The notes: generated by a model from the letters alone, not told the origin. A stretch of DNA of 64,000 bases from an uncultured bacterium (GCA_903873965.1 CAIQQO010000076.1:1-64000), one strand, 5' to 3'. Counted from the stretch's first letter, positions 35,719-43,170 are shown. Numbers and translations are program-made.

Positions 35719-36794
35719 TCCGCAAACCCATCACTGGCGACGAGGCGTTATCATCCGTCATCGATCTGCTGGTGAAAGAAGCCGTACTGGTTGAACCGCT
35801 CGCTGATGGCGGGGTGCGTTGTGTTGCGTGCGGTCATGAATGCCGAATCAAACCCGGCGCACGCGGCATCTGTCAGGTGCGCTTCAACAACAGCGGGAAG
35901 TTGTACGCACCATGGGGCTATGTCAGCGCGCTCAACTGTGACCCGATCGAGAAGAAACCCTTCAACCACGTCCTGCCCGGCACCGATGTGTTGACCTTCG
36001 GTATGCTTGGGTGCGACATGCATTGTGCCTATTGCCAGAACTGGAACATTTCACAAGTCTTGCGCGATAGCGAAGCAGGCGGTGAACCGCAGCAGGTTAC
36101 ACCGCAGCAAATCGTGGCGCTGGCCGGACAATATGGCGCGCGCACGCGCAGCGTCGCCAGTTCATACAACGAGCCATTGATCACCACCGAATGGGCTGTG
36201 GACGTGTTCCGGCAAGCCAAAGCCGCCGGGCTCATGTGCATGTATGTATCGAATGGCAACGCAACGCGCGAAGCGCTGGAATATATACGCCCTTTTACAG
36301 ATGCGTACAAGATCGATCTGAAGACCATGCGCGATGTCAATTACCGCGCGCTGGGCGCTGTGCTTGATCGCGTGCTGGATTCTGCCCGCACTGCGCATGC
36401 ACTGGGTTTCTGGCTGGAGATCGTGACGCTGGTGGTGCCGGGATTCAACGACTCAAATGACGAGTTGCGCGATGCGGCGCAGTTCATCAAGTCACTGTCG
36501 CCCGATGTGCCGTGGCATGTAACCGCATTTCATCAGGATTATCGGATGCGCGAACCGGCCAACACCAGCGCGCGCATGTTGATACGCGCCGCCGAGATCG
36601 GTTATGCGGAAGGCCTGCGCTATGTTTATGCCGGCAACTTGCCCGGACGTGCAGCCGCATATGAGAATACGCGCTGCCCCGGCTGTGGCACAACATTAGT
36701 CGAGCGGCATGGTTTTCGCGTTCGGTCAAACCGGATCACGTCGACAGGGCGGTGCCCGGACTGCCAGACTGCTATCGCGGGCATCTGGATGTAG
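35715..36794 (+). CDS. amrS: AmmeMemoRadiSam-type radical SAM protein AmrS
   Basis: Pyruvate-formate-lyase-activase-like radical SAM enzyme of 359 residues. The [4Fe-4S] motif is CDMHCAYC (about residue 98) in GMLGCDMHCAYCQNWNISQ. An N-terminal metal-binding segment (CVACGHECRIKPGARGIC) and a C-terminal zinc ribbon (CPGCG with CPDC) flank the barrel, as in this family. Further landmarks are YNEPLITTEW, KIDLKTMRDVNYRALG and WHVTAFHQDYRM. Family members commonly neighbour AMMECR1 and Memo genes, which are absent here; instead it is coupled to an unknown protein. The reaction is not established. Confidence 0.87.
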   Translation: MIRKPITGDEALSSVIDLLVKEAVLVEPLADGGVRCVACGHECRIKPGARGICQVRFNNSGKLYAPWGYVSALNCDPIEKKPFNHVLPGTDVLTFGMLGCDMHCAYCQNWNISQVLRDSEAGGEPQQVTPQQIVALAGQYGARTRSVASSYNEPLITTEWAVDVFRQAKAAGLMCMYVSNGNATREALEYIRPFTDAYKIDLKTMRDVNYRALGAVLDRVLDSARTAHALGFWLEIVTLVVPGFNDSNDELRDAAQFIKSLSPDVPWHVTAFHQDYRMREPANTSARMLIRAAEIGYAEGLRYVYAGNLPGRAAAYENTRCPGCGTTLVERHGFRVRSNRITSTGRCPDCQTAIAGIWM

Positions 36795-36897
36795 GCGCAG
36801 AACAGCGCCGCGTGGCGTTGGTTCGACATCTGTCTCGCATAGCGTGTGCGCCGTGAAACAGCTTGTAGTGTAGTATGGAATTATCCGGAGAGTGCAA

Positions 36898-38667
36898 ATG
36901 CTGCAGGAAAATCAAATACTTCAGGGGCGTTATCGAATTATCAAGGCGTTGGGGCAAGGCGGCATGGGCGCCGTTTTTGCCGCACGCGAACTCTCGCTCG
37001 ATATCGCGTGCGTGGTCAAGGAAATGCTGCCGCTGAACGAGCCGGCTTTCGCCGAAACGTTTGCGGATCAATTCAAGCGTGAGGCCAAGACACTGGCCGA
37101 TCTGCGACATCCCAACCTGCCGCGTGTGACGCATTACTTTATCGAAAACGGCAATTATTACCTCGTCATGGATATGATCGAGGGCAAGGCGTTGGATAAA
37201 CTGATTAGCCCGAACGGCATGTCTGAAGCGATCGTTGTGGATATTGGCGATCAACTTCTCAGTGTACTGGACTACATCCACTCCAAAGGCGTGCTGCACC
37301 GCGATATCAAGCCGGCCAACATTATTCTGCAGCCCGATGGCCGCGCCGTACTCGTTGATTTCGGCCTCGTAAAAGTAGAGAACGGCATGGGCGGCAAGGA
37401 TGGCCCGAGCATTCGGGGGCTGACACCGCACTACGCGCCACCAGAACAATATACGGGCGGCACCGATCAACGCAGTGATCTCTTCTCATTGGCTGCCACG
37501 CTTTACCAGATGTTGACCGGACGGCTGCCTGTAAGCGCTACGGATCAGAGTTCCGGCGAACCGCAGCAGCCCATCCGCATGTATCGCGGCGACGCTTCTG
37601 AAAATACCGAGCGCGTGATCATGAAGGCGCTCAGCATGGATCGCAAACAGCGGTATCAAGATGCGGCTTCGATGCGCATCGCGTTGAAGGGCTCTGCTCC
37701 TGCACAGGCGCAGGCACAGAATGCCGTGATGCCGACGATCGTGATCCCCGATCCTGAATTTCTGAGCCAGACGCCCGAACATGCGCGCTCAATCGAAGCG
37801 ATCTCGGAGGCCGGGGGCGTATTGCAACCCGAGGCCACGATGCTCGGACCGGGGCTCTATCTGGACTTGATGCGCATACCGGCCGGCGAGTTCAAAATGG
37901 GCAGTGCGGTACAGGATGCCGACGCGTTTATTGAAGAAAGTCCGCAGCATACTGTCTATCTCGACGTATACCTGATCGGTAAATACAATGTGACCAATGC
38001 GCAGTTCGCGGCATTTACAAGCGCAACGGGGTATCTGACGGCGGCAGAGAAAGAGGGCAACGGCTACATCTTGACCGCTGCCGGATGGAAGGATACCGCC
38101 GGCGCGGATTGGCGGCATCCGAAAGGCCCGGGCAGCGACATCATGGGCAAAGACAGTTACCCGGTCGTACTGGTGACATGGGACGACGCTAACGCTTTCT
38201 GCCAGTGGGCCAGTCAGGTGACCAGTCGCGTCATCACACTACCCACCGAAGCACAGTGGGAAAAAGCCGCGCGTGGCGGACGTGGACGATTATTCCCGTG
38301 GGGCGGCACCTTCACGGCTGGCGGCAGCGCAGAACCCGATTCGACCCGCGTGAACTACAACATGAATGTTGGTATGCCGACGCAGGTGGGCAAGTACAGC
38401 CCCGCGTGGGATAGCCCGTATGGTGTATCCGATATGGCCGGCAATGTGTGGGAATGGACCGGCAGCCTGCACCGACTATATCCATACAATGCCAAAGACG
38501 GGCGCGAAGACGCCGATAGCCGCGATGTGCGTGTTCTGCGCGGCGGTGCCTTCAACAGCGTGCGCCGCGTGTTGCGCTGCGCCTATCGCAGTTGGAGCCT
38601 GCCCCACTTCCGTTTTGACTATCTCGGCTTCCGCGTTACGGCATCGCTGAAAACGCCAACGGTATAG
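36898..38667 (+). CDS. Ser/Thr protein kinase fused to a formylglycine-generating-enzyme-like (SUMF1) domain
   Basis: A 589-residue fusion. Residues 10-270 are a Hanks-type kinase: G-loop LGQGGMGAVF, VAIK-type lysine at VVKEML (K41), catalytic LHRDIKPANI (D136), DFG in VDFGLVK and APE-like YAPPEQY. After a Pro/Ala/Gln linker (about 270-310), residues 315-585 form an FGE-sulfatase domain: MRIPAGEFKMGS, YNVTNAQFAAF, YPVVLVTWDDANAFCQWAS, TEAQWEKAARGG, NVWEWTGS and RGGAFNS, ending DYLGFRV. The copper-binding Cys pair of true FGE is not evident, so the domain may bind ligands or glycine-rich targets instead. ATG 36898 has GGAG 7 nt upstream. No partner phosphatase is adjacent. Confidence 0.93.
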   Translation: MLQENQILQGRYRIIKALGQGGMGAVFAARELSLDIACVVKEMLPLNEPAFAETFADQFKREAKTLADLRHPNLPRVTHYFIENGNYYLVMDMIEGKALDKLISPNGMSEAIVVDIGDQLLSVLDYIHSKGVLHRDIKPANIILQPDGRAVLVDFGLVKVENGMGGKDGPSIRGLTPHYAPPEQYTGGTDQRSDLFSLAATLYQMLTGRLPVSATDQSSGEPQQPIRMYRGDASENTERVIMKALSMDRKQRYQDAASMRIALKGSAPAQAQAQNAVMPTIVIPDPEFLSQTPEHARSIEAISEAGGVLQPEATMLGPGLYLDLMRIPAGEFKMGSAVQDADAFIEESPQHTVYLDVYLIGKYNVTNAQFAAFTSATGYLTAAEKEGNGYILTAAGWKDTAGADWRHPKGPGSDIMGKDSYPVVLVTWDDANAFCQWASQVTSRVITLPTEAQWEKAARGGRGRLFPWGGTFTAGGSAEPDSTRVNYNMNVGMPTQVGKYSPAWDSPYGVSDMAGNVWEWTGSLHRLYPYNAKDGREDADSRDVRVLRGGAFNSVRRVLRCAYRSWSLPHFRFDYLGFRVTASLKTPTV

Positions 38668-38679
38668 ACTGGAAGGAAG

Positions 38680-38706
38680 GGTAGAAGTCATTATCCAGCT
38701 TCTACC
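38680..38706 (+). terminator. Hairpin after the kinase gene
   Basis: GGTAGAAG (38680-38687) pairs with CTTCTACC (38699-38706) around an 11-nt loop, 12 nt beyond the kinase stop. A pyrimidine-rich stretch with a copy of the family D repeat follows rather than a pure T tract, so it is a moderate terminator candidate. Confidence 0.5.
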
Positions 38707-38728
38707 TCCGCCCTCTGACTTCTTTTGG

Positions 38729-38734
38729 TATGAT
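38729..38734 (+). promoter_or_regulatory. Extended -10 promoter candidate for the small gene at 38745
   Basis: TTGGTATGAT carries a TG-n-TATGAT extended -10 with TATGAT at 38729-38734. Ten bases separate it from the ATG at 38745, giving a nearly leaderless transcript. There is no Shine-Dalgarno before that ATG. Confidence 0.45.
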
Positions 38735-38744
38735 GTTAACTACT

Positions 38745-38960
38745 ATGGCAGAAGTAAATCCCACCATCACAGTCAAATTTCTAGTCGACGGCAAAGAAGT
38801 TGGTATGATGTTGCTCAATCCAAAGGAGTTCAAGACCGGCAGCACCGGGTATTTTGCAAATGGCAAAATATCGCTGGGCGATGACGCCGTGAAGGGGTAT
38901 CAGGCTCAGGTGCAACTTGTTAAAGTCGGATCAAAAGAAGCAAAAACTCAGACCGAGTAA
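38745..38960 (+). CDS. Small conserved-looking protein (71 residues)
   Basis: Begins [20 protein letters not shown] and continues with [18 protein letters not shown], a beta-strand-rich pattern resembling a small single-domain fold. No membrane segment or cysteine. Ends in a Lys/Glu/Thr-rich tail. The codon pattern and polar/hydrophobic alternation look coding, and a promoter-like TATGAT sits just upstream. The upstream in-frame ATGs at 38730 and 38733 overlap that element, so ATG 38745 is preferred. Function unknown. It precedes the sugar-nucleotide enzyme gene by 35 nt, with a palindromic repeat in between. Confidence 0.6.
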   Translation: MAEVNPTITVKFLVDGKEVGMMLLNPKEFKTGSTGYFANGKISLGDDAVKGYQAQVQLVKVGSKEAKTQTE

Positions 38961-38982
38961 GAGATGACTCGCGTGTCGTCTC
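38961..38982. repeat. Family C imperfect palindrome
   Basis: GAGATGACTCG (38961-38971) and CGTGTCGTCTC (38972-38982) are inverted repeats with two mismatches. It lies between the 71-residue gene and the epimerase-family gene, 13 nt before the GTG start, partly overlapping the leader that holds its Shine-Dalgarno. Confidence 0.65.
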
Positions 38983-38995
38983 GGAGGTAAACACT

Positions 38996-39946
38996 GTGCG
39001 CATTCTCATCACTGGCGGTGCTGGATTCATTGGATCGCATCTCTGTGAACGCCTGATTGGCGAAGGTCATGACGTGGTGGCGATGGACAACTTCATCACC
39101 GGGTCGCCTGCCAATCTTGCTCACGTCAAAGGCAGCAGCCATTTCACTTTCATAAAAGCGGACATCAGCGAATGGTGCGAAGTTGAAGGGCCACTCGACG
39201 CCGTGATGAACCTCGCTTCACCGGCAAGTCCGGTCGGGTATCTGGACAACCCCATCGCGACAATGAGAGCCGGATCGCATGGCACGTACAACGCGTTGGA
39301 AGTCGCCCGCGTCAAACACGCGCGTTTTCTGCAGGCCAGCACCAGCGAAGTCTACGGCGACCCTTTGGAGCATCCGCAGACCGAAACGTATTGGGGCAAT
39401 GTCAACTGCATCGGCGTACGCTCAGTTTATGACGAAGCCAAACGCTATGCTGAAGCTATCACCATGGCCTACCGCCGTACCTATGGCGTGCAAACGCGCA
39501 TCATTCGCATCTTCAACACCTATGGCCCGCGCATGGCATTGAATGATGGGCGTGTCGTGCCCAACTTCGTCGCGCAGGCAGTGCGCAACGAACCGATTAC
39601 AGTGTATGGTGATGGCTCCGCCACCCGCGCCTTCTGTTACGTCAGCGATCTTGTCGATGGCATGTTGCGGCTGTTGTGGTCTGACGAGGTCATGCCAGTG
39701 AATGTCGGTAACCCGAACGAGATGACCGTGCTCGAATTTGCACAGGCCGTGCACGCAGCCGGACAGCCCGGATGCAAGAGCGACATCGTCTTCTTCCAAC
39801 CCAAGGCTGACCGCGTCGCCGATGATCCGCAGCGGCGCAAGCCCGATATCACACGCGCGCGCACCATTCTGGGATGGGAACCCAAAGTAGCACTGGATGA
39901 AGGCCTGAGAAGAACTATCGACTACTTCCGCACGATCGTGCACTAA
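38996..39946 (+). CDS. NAD-dependent UDP-glucuronate decarboxylase-like enzyme
   Basis: Extended SDR of 316 residues that most resembles UDP-glucuronic acid decarboxylase (UDP-xylose synthase). Rossmann motif [51 protein letters not shown] followed by YDEAKRYAE (catalytic Tyr/Lys), and IFNTYGPRM with [19 protein letters not shown]. The run from TSEVYGD to YDEAKR is close to the UXS pattern, in favour of UDP-xylose production for polysaccharide decoration; generic UDP-sugar epimerase is the alternative. Starts with GTG, with GGAGG 11 nt upstream. A palindromic repeat follows 9 nt after the stop and may act as terminator. Confidence 0.85.
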   Translation: MRILITGGAGFIGSHLCERLIGEGHDVVAMDNFITGSPANLAHVKGSSHFTFIKADISEWCEVEGPLDAVMNLASPASPVGYLDNPIATMRAGSHGTYNALEVARVKHARFLQASTSEVYGDPLEHPQTETYWGNVNCIGVRSVYDEAKRYAEAITMAYRRTYGVQTRIIRIFNTYGPRMALNDGRVVPNFVAQAVRNEPITVYGDGSATRAFCYVSDLVDGMLRLLWSDEVMPVNVGNPNEMTVLEFAQAVHAAGQPGCKSDIVFFQPKADRVADDPQRRKPDITRARTILGWEPKVALDEGLRRTIDYFRTIVH

Positions 39947-39955
39947 CTAAAATAT

Positions 39956-39977
39956 GGGACGACACGCGTGTCGTCCC
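39956..39977. repeat. Family C perfect palindrome
   Basis: GGGACGACACG (39956-39966) is followed without a gap by its exact reverse complement CGTGTCGTCCC (39967-39977). It is the best copy of the repeat also seen at 21437, 21797 and 38961. It lies between two rightward genes and has no T tract. Confidence 0.85.
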
Positions 39978-40011
39978 GTCAGTTGCCCAACTAGATGGTA
40001 GGATAGGCGTA

Positions 40012-41127
40012 ATGGCTATCATCTTCCCATTTACGGCATTAGTGGGTCAGGAGCGCATGCGACGCGCTCTGGTACTCAACGCGATTTATCCACAGATCGG
40101 CGGCGTATTGATTCGCGGCGAACGCGGCACAGCAAAGAGCACGGCAGCGCGCGCATTGGCTGCACTGTTGCCCGAGATTGACGTTTTTGAAGGCGATCCG
40201 TTCCAGTGCGATCCATCGAATACGGCCACCTATACCGAGGACGTGCGCACACGCATTCAGGCAGGCGACAGCCCGCGGGTCATGCGCAAGAAGACGCCGT
40301 TTGTCAACCTGCCCGTCAGCGCGACAGAAGACCGCGTCGTCGGCACACTCGATATCGAGAAAGCCATCCAGCGCGGTGAGCGCCGTTTCGACCCTGGCAT
40401 CCTGGCCGCTGCCAACCGCGGCGTGCTGTATGTCGACGAAGTTAACCTGCTCGATGATCACGTCGTCGACCTGTTGCTCGATGTGGCCGCAATGGGTGTC
40501 AACGTTGTCGAACGCGAAGGCGTGAGTTTCTCGCATCTGGCGCGCTTCGTATTAATCGGTTCGATGAACCCGGAAGAAGGCGATCTGCGCCCGCAACTCC
40601 TCGACCGTTTTGCACTCGCCGTCGATATTCTGGGTATTCGTGACCCTGCCGCGCGCATGTCCATCCTTGAGCGCAACCTGGCCTTTGAAGCCGATCCGGC
40701 TGACTTTGTCGCGCAGTGGCAACCCAAAGAAGAGCAATTGCGCAACGACATCGTTGCCGCACGAGCACGCCTGCCACTCATCAAACACACGCAGCGCGAC
40801 CTGGCGACGATTGCCAATCTGGTTGCCAGCCTCGGTGTTGATGGTCATCGCGCCGACATCGTCATCCTGAAAACAGCGCGCGCACATGCGGCGTTGCAGG
40901 GACGCGAAGGCATCAACGAGCAGGATATCCTCATGGCGGCTGAACTGGCTTTGCCGCACCGCTTGAAGCGTCATCCGTTCCAGGACACCGAACAGGCCAT
41001 GGCCGTACTTGGCGAAAAGTTGCAGCAGATCGAAGACCAGATGACGGGTACGCAGCAACAGCCTGACACGCAGAGTCAGCAGGGCAAGGCCCCGGAGAGC
41101 ATCGCAAAAAAAGTGAAGCGGGGCTAA
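40012..41127 (+). CDS. chlI: Mg/Co-chelatase AAA+ subunit I (ChlI/BchI-type)
   Basis: AAA+ ATPase of 371 residues that drives metal insertion into a porphyrin or corrin ring. Walker A is RGERGTAKSTAARAL (about residue 38), followed by the insertion loop ATEDRVVGTLDIEKAIQ, Walker B VLYVDEVNLLDDHVVDLLLDVAA, sensor GSMNPEEGDLRPQLLDRFAL and the C-terminal helical ADIVILKTARAHAAL. The last 30 residues are a Gln/Lys linker, matching the hinge found in ChlD-type fusions. An A7 run at 41106-41112 lies 15 nt before the stop and could shift ribosomes into the next gene. The absence of bacteriochlorophyll genes here points to cobalamin synthesis rather than photosynthesis, which is inference. Confidence 0.93.
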   Translation: MAIIFPFTALVGQERMRRALVLNAIYPQIGGVLIRGERGTAKSTAARALAALLPEIDVFEGDPFQCDPSNTATYTEDVRTRIQAGDSPRVMRKKTPFVNLPVSATEDRVVGTLDIEKAIQRGERRFDPGILAAANRGVLYVDEVNLLDDHVVDLLLDVAAMGVNVVEREGVSFSHLARFVLIGSMNPEEGDLRPQLLDRFALAVDILGIRDPAARMSILERNLAFEADPADFVAQWQPKEEQLRNDIVAARARLPLIKHTQRDLATIANLVASLGVDGHRADIVILKTARAHAALQGREGINEQDILMAAELALPHRLKRHPFQDTEQAMAVLGEKLQQIEDQMTGTQQQPDTQSQQGKAPESIAKKVKRG

Positions 41128-41158
41128 ACGACAATCCCGACGCTTCGCAAGGCCCCGC
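41094..41158 (+). promoter_or_regulatory. Candidate -1 programmed ribosomal frameshift site (chlI to chlD)
   Basis: Three elements line up. A Shine-Dalgarno-like GGAGAG at 41094-41099. Six nt later, seven adenines (41106-41112) in zero-frame context GCA-AAA-AAA, an ideal A AAA AAA slippery heptamer. Five nt after that, a perfect 7-bp stem GCGGGGC (41118-41124) with GCCCCGC (41152-41158). After a -1 slip the reading frame AGT-GAA-GCG-GGG-CTA continues with no stop into the ATG of the VWA gene at 41166. The layout copies the dnaX signal. Confidence 0.7.
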
Positions 41159-41165
41159 GGAGCCC

Positions 41166-42110
41166 ATGATGCAGTCAACGCCCTCGGCGCCACAAAGCGC
41201 GCCGGATACCAAGGGCGGACAGAAGGTCGCCATTGGCGATCAGTTCCACGTGCGTAAACTCAACACGCCGCTGGATAAAATGACACGCAATCAGGCGGGA
41301 CGGCGCAGCATGACGCGCACCGACCGCAAGCGCGGCCGCTATATTCGCGCGCGCCCGATGGGCGAAGGACGCGTGAGCGACCTGGCCTTCGACGCCACAC
41401 TGCGCGCCGCGGCTGTGCATCAGCGTTCGCGCCGCCGCGCACTGGCGGAAGCTACCAGCAAGGCTACGCCCGGCCTGAAACCCGAAGTGCAGAACCCGAA
41501 GTTTCTGGTGCGCCGTTCGGATTACCAGCGCAAAGTACGTGTGCGCCGCACCGCCAATCTGGTGGTGTTCGTTGTCGACGCCTCGTGGAGCATGGCCGTT
41601 GCCGAGCGCATGGCTGCAACCAAAGGCGCGATCATGTCGTTACTCACCGATGCCTATCAACGACGCGACCGCGTCGGTTTGATTGTGTTTCAGAAGAATG
41701 CGGCCACGCTGATCCTGCCGCCCACCTCATCGGTGGAATTGGCGCAGAAGGCATTGGGCGACATCCCGGTCGGAGGAAAGACGCCGCTCGCCGCCGGCCT
41801 GACGCTGGCTTACCAGGTCATAACACGCGAACTACGCCTGCACCCCGAAGTGATGCCGTTGATGATCATCCTGACGGATGGTGCCGGCAACGTGAGTATG
41901 GGCAGCCTGCCGCCGCAAGTCGAAGCTTATCGCATCGCGAACCTGATCCGTGATGAGAGTATTCGGTCGGTCGTGATCAATATGGAGCACGCGGCCTTTG
42001 ACCAGGGGCTAGCGCGCAAACTGGCCGAGAATCTGGATTGCGTCTGCCTATCTTTGCGCGATCTGCACGCGGAAACGCTCTATGCCGCAGTAAAGAAAGA
42101 ACTCAAGTAG
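41166..42110 (+). CDS. chlD: Chelatase subunit D, VWA domain portion (ChlD/BchD C-terminal half)
   Basis: A 314-residue protein equal to the C-terminal half of ChlD: a basic linker with the integrin-I ligand-like region (RSMTRTDRKRGRYIRARPMG), then a VWA domain with MIDAS motif DASWSM (about residue 140), LTDAYQRRDRVGLIVF, GGKTPLAAGL and ILTDGAGNVSMG. It lacks the AAA+ half that ChlD normally has, while that half is encoded just upstream in another frame. It could be read either through -1 frameshifting from the I gene (product of about 699 residues) or from ATG 41166/41169, preceded by GGAG. Together with subunit I and a large CobN/ChlH subunit, not in the window, it would form a chelatase. 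Confidence 0.87.
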   Translation: MMQSTPSAPQSAPDTKGGQKVAIGDQFHVRKLNTPLDKMTRNQAGRRSMTRTDRKRGRYIRARPMGEGRVSDLAFDATLRAAAVHQRSRRRALAEATSKATPGLKPEVQNPKFLVRRSDYQRKVRVRRTANLVVFVVDASWSMAVAERMAATKGAIMSLLTDAYQRRDRVGLIVFQKNAATLILPPTSSVELAQKALGDIPVGGKTPLAAGLTLAYQVITRELRLHPEVMPLMIILTDGAGNVSMGSLPPQVEAYRIANLIRDESIRSVVINMEHAAFDQGLARKLAENLDCVCLSLRDLHAETLYAAVKKELK

Positions 42111-42131
42111 AACTTGCATACGGAGATGAAC

Positions 42132-42407
42132 ATGTCAGAAACACAACTACCGACAGTAAAAATGTACGGAGCCATGTGGTGCGGTGACACGCGCCGCGCA
42201 CGCTCGTGGTTCGACACACACAAGGTAGCCTACGAGTGGATCGATGTGGACAAGGACAAGGAAGCCGAGGCCTACGTGAAATCGGTCAATAACGGCAACC
42301 GCAGCATCCCGACGATCCTATTCCCCGATGGGTCGAAGCTGACCGAACCCAGCACCAGCAAACTCGAAGCGCACGTTAAGGCGCTGGGGCTGCTGCCAGC
42401 AGAATAA
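42132..42407 (+). CDS. Glutaredoxin-like thioredoxin-fold protein, monothiol CGDT site
   Basis: A 91-residue thioredoxin-fold protein: beta strand VKMYGAMWC, helix TRRARSWFDTHKVAYEW, and cis-Pro in RSIPTILFPDGSKLTEPS. The active site reads WCGDT where dithiol relatives have CxxC, so only the first cysteine remains; it would act as a monothiol redox protein or in iron-sulfur or mycothiol-type chemistry. ATG 42132 is preferred because GGAG lies 6 nt before it; an upstream ATG at 42114 has none. It follows the chelatase D gene by 21 nt and could be cotranscribed. Confidence 0.85.
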   Translation: MSETQLPTVKMYGAMWCGDTRRARSWFDTHKVAYEWIDVDKDKEAEAYVKSVNNGNRSIPTILFPDGSKLTEPSTSKLEAHVKALGLLPAE

Positions 42408-42478
42408 CTTAGTACAAAACATCAGGGATTGGGAGCCGGTGAGTACGCACTATATGGCTTCATGGGAAAGTAGGGATC

Positions 42479-43093
42479 ATGATCATTTCACACGCTCTGA
42501 AATACGTGTATATTGGTATTCCACGTACCGGCTCGAAATCCATGAACAGGTGGTTGCTGGACTACTATCAGGGTGAATGGTATGGTGAACATCATGGTTG
42601 GAAAGTACCAGACGAAGCAAGGGATTACACCCGGTTCACCATTGTGCGTAACCCGTATGAACGTGAAATAAGCGCTTGGTATTTTGTTCCATGGGGCGCT
42701 GAAACCGTCTCGCCACCTCCTCCTGCCAACCAGTTTGCCGAGTTGTTTCGTGGAACTATTGCATTACGAGATGGAAATGTGAGGATAGAGTCGCACGAGA
42801 CACCGGAAGTCAGGATGAACCAGTTCCATTTTGTTCGAAAGTCTGGCGTCTCGCTTGTTTTACACTTTGAGCATCTGCCACACTGTCTGAAAGATTTGCC
42901 TTTTGTTGACAAGAACCACGTACCACCATTTCCGCATAAGGAAGAACGAGGGGTGCGCCCACCGGGGACTTTTTTCGATCACTTTAATGCAGATGCCGAA
43001 AAGGCCGTCTGGGAATATGCCTCAGATGATTTTGAAGCATTCGGATACCACCGCTATGAAAGCGGCTATGCGGACAAGTTTGCGCTCGTGTAA
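42479..43093 (+). CDS. Sulfotransferase family 2 domain protein
   Basis: A 204-residue PAPS-dependent sulfotransferase-like protein. The 5'-phosphosulfate loop is GIPRTGSKSMNRWLL (residues 13-27) and the 3'-phosphate-binding element is FTIVRNPYEREISAWY (about 58-73), as in carbohydrate sulfotransferases. The rest is short and acceptor specificity cannot be seen. The gene is noticeably A+T-richer than its neighbours, and a duplicated segment containing the bases around its stop codon, with a family A inverted repeat, follows immediately, suggesting recent transfer or rearrangement. Sulfation of a cell-surface glycan is the likely role but is inferred. Confidence 0.8.
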   Translation: MIISHALKYVYIGIPRTGSKSMNRWLLDYYQGEWYGEHHGWKVPDEARDYTRFTIVRNPYEREISAWYFVPWGAETVSPPPPANQFAELFRGTIALRDGNVRIESHETPEVRMNQFHFVRKSGVSLVLHFEHLPHCLKDLPFVDKNHVPPFPHKEERGVRPPGTFFDHFNADAEKAVWEYASDDFEAFGYHRYESGYADKFALV

Positions 43094-43170
43094 GTGAGGT
43101 TTCGTGATAGCAGCCTTCGCAAGGTGACATGGTTCTCCTTGCGAAGGCCTCGTGTAAGTGAGGTTATGTG
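43087..43170. repeat. Family A hairpin flanked by a direct repeat
   Basis: GCCTTCGCAAGG (43113-43124) and CCTTGCGAAGGC (43137-43148) are perfect 12-bp inverted arms, loop 12 nt. They sit between two copies of CTCGTGTAAGTGAGGTT, at 43085-43101 and 43149-43165, the first of which includes the stop codon of the sulfotransferase gene. The direct repeats look like a duplicated target or recombination scar. Confidence 0.8.

Noticed and set aside
36772..37470. A 232-codon minus-strand frame
   Set aside because: Antisense to the well-supported kinase gene; no domain and no ribosome site.
40012..42110. Bacteriochlorophyll synthesis as the role of the chelatase genes
   Set aside because: No other bch, puf or chlorosome genes appear, and I-D subunits also serve cobalt chelatase; the assignment is left open.
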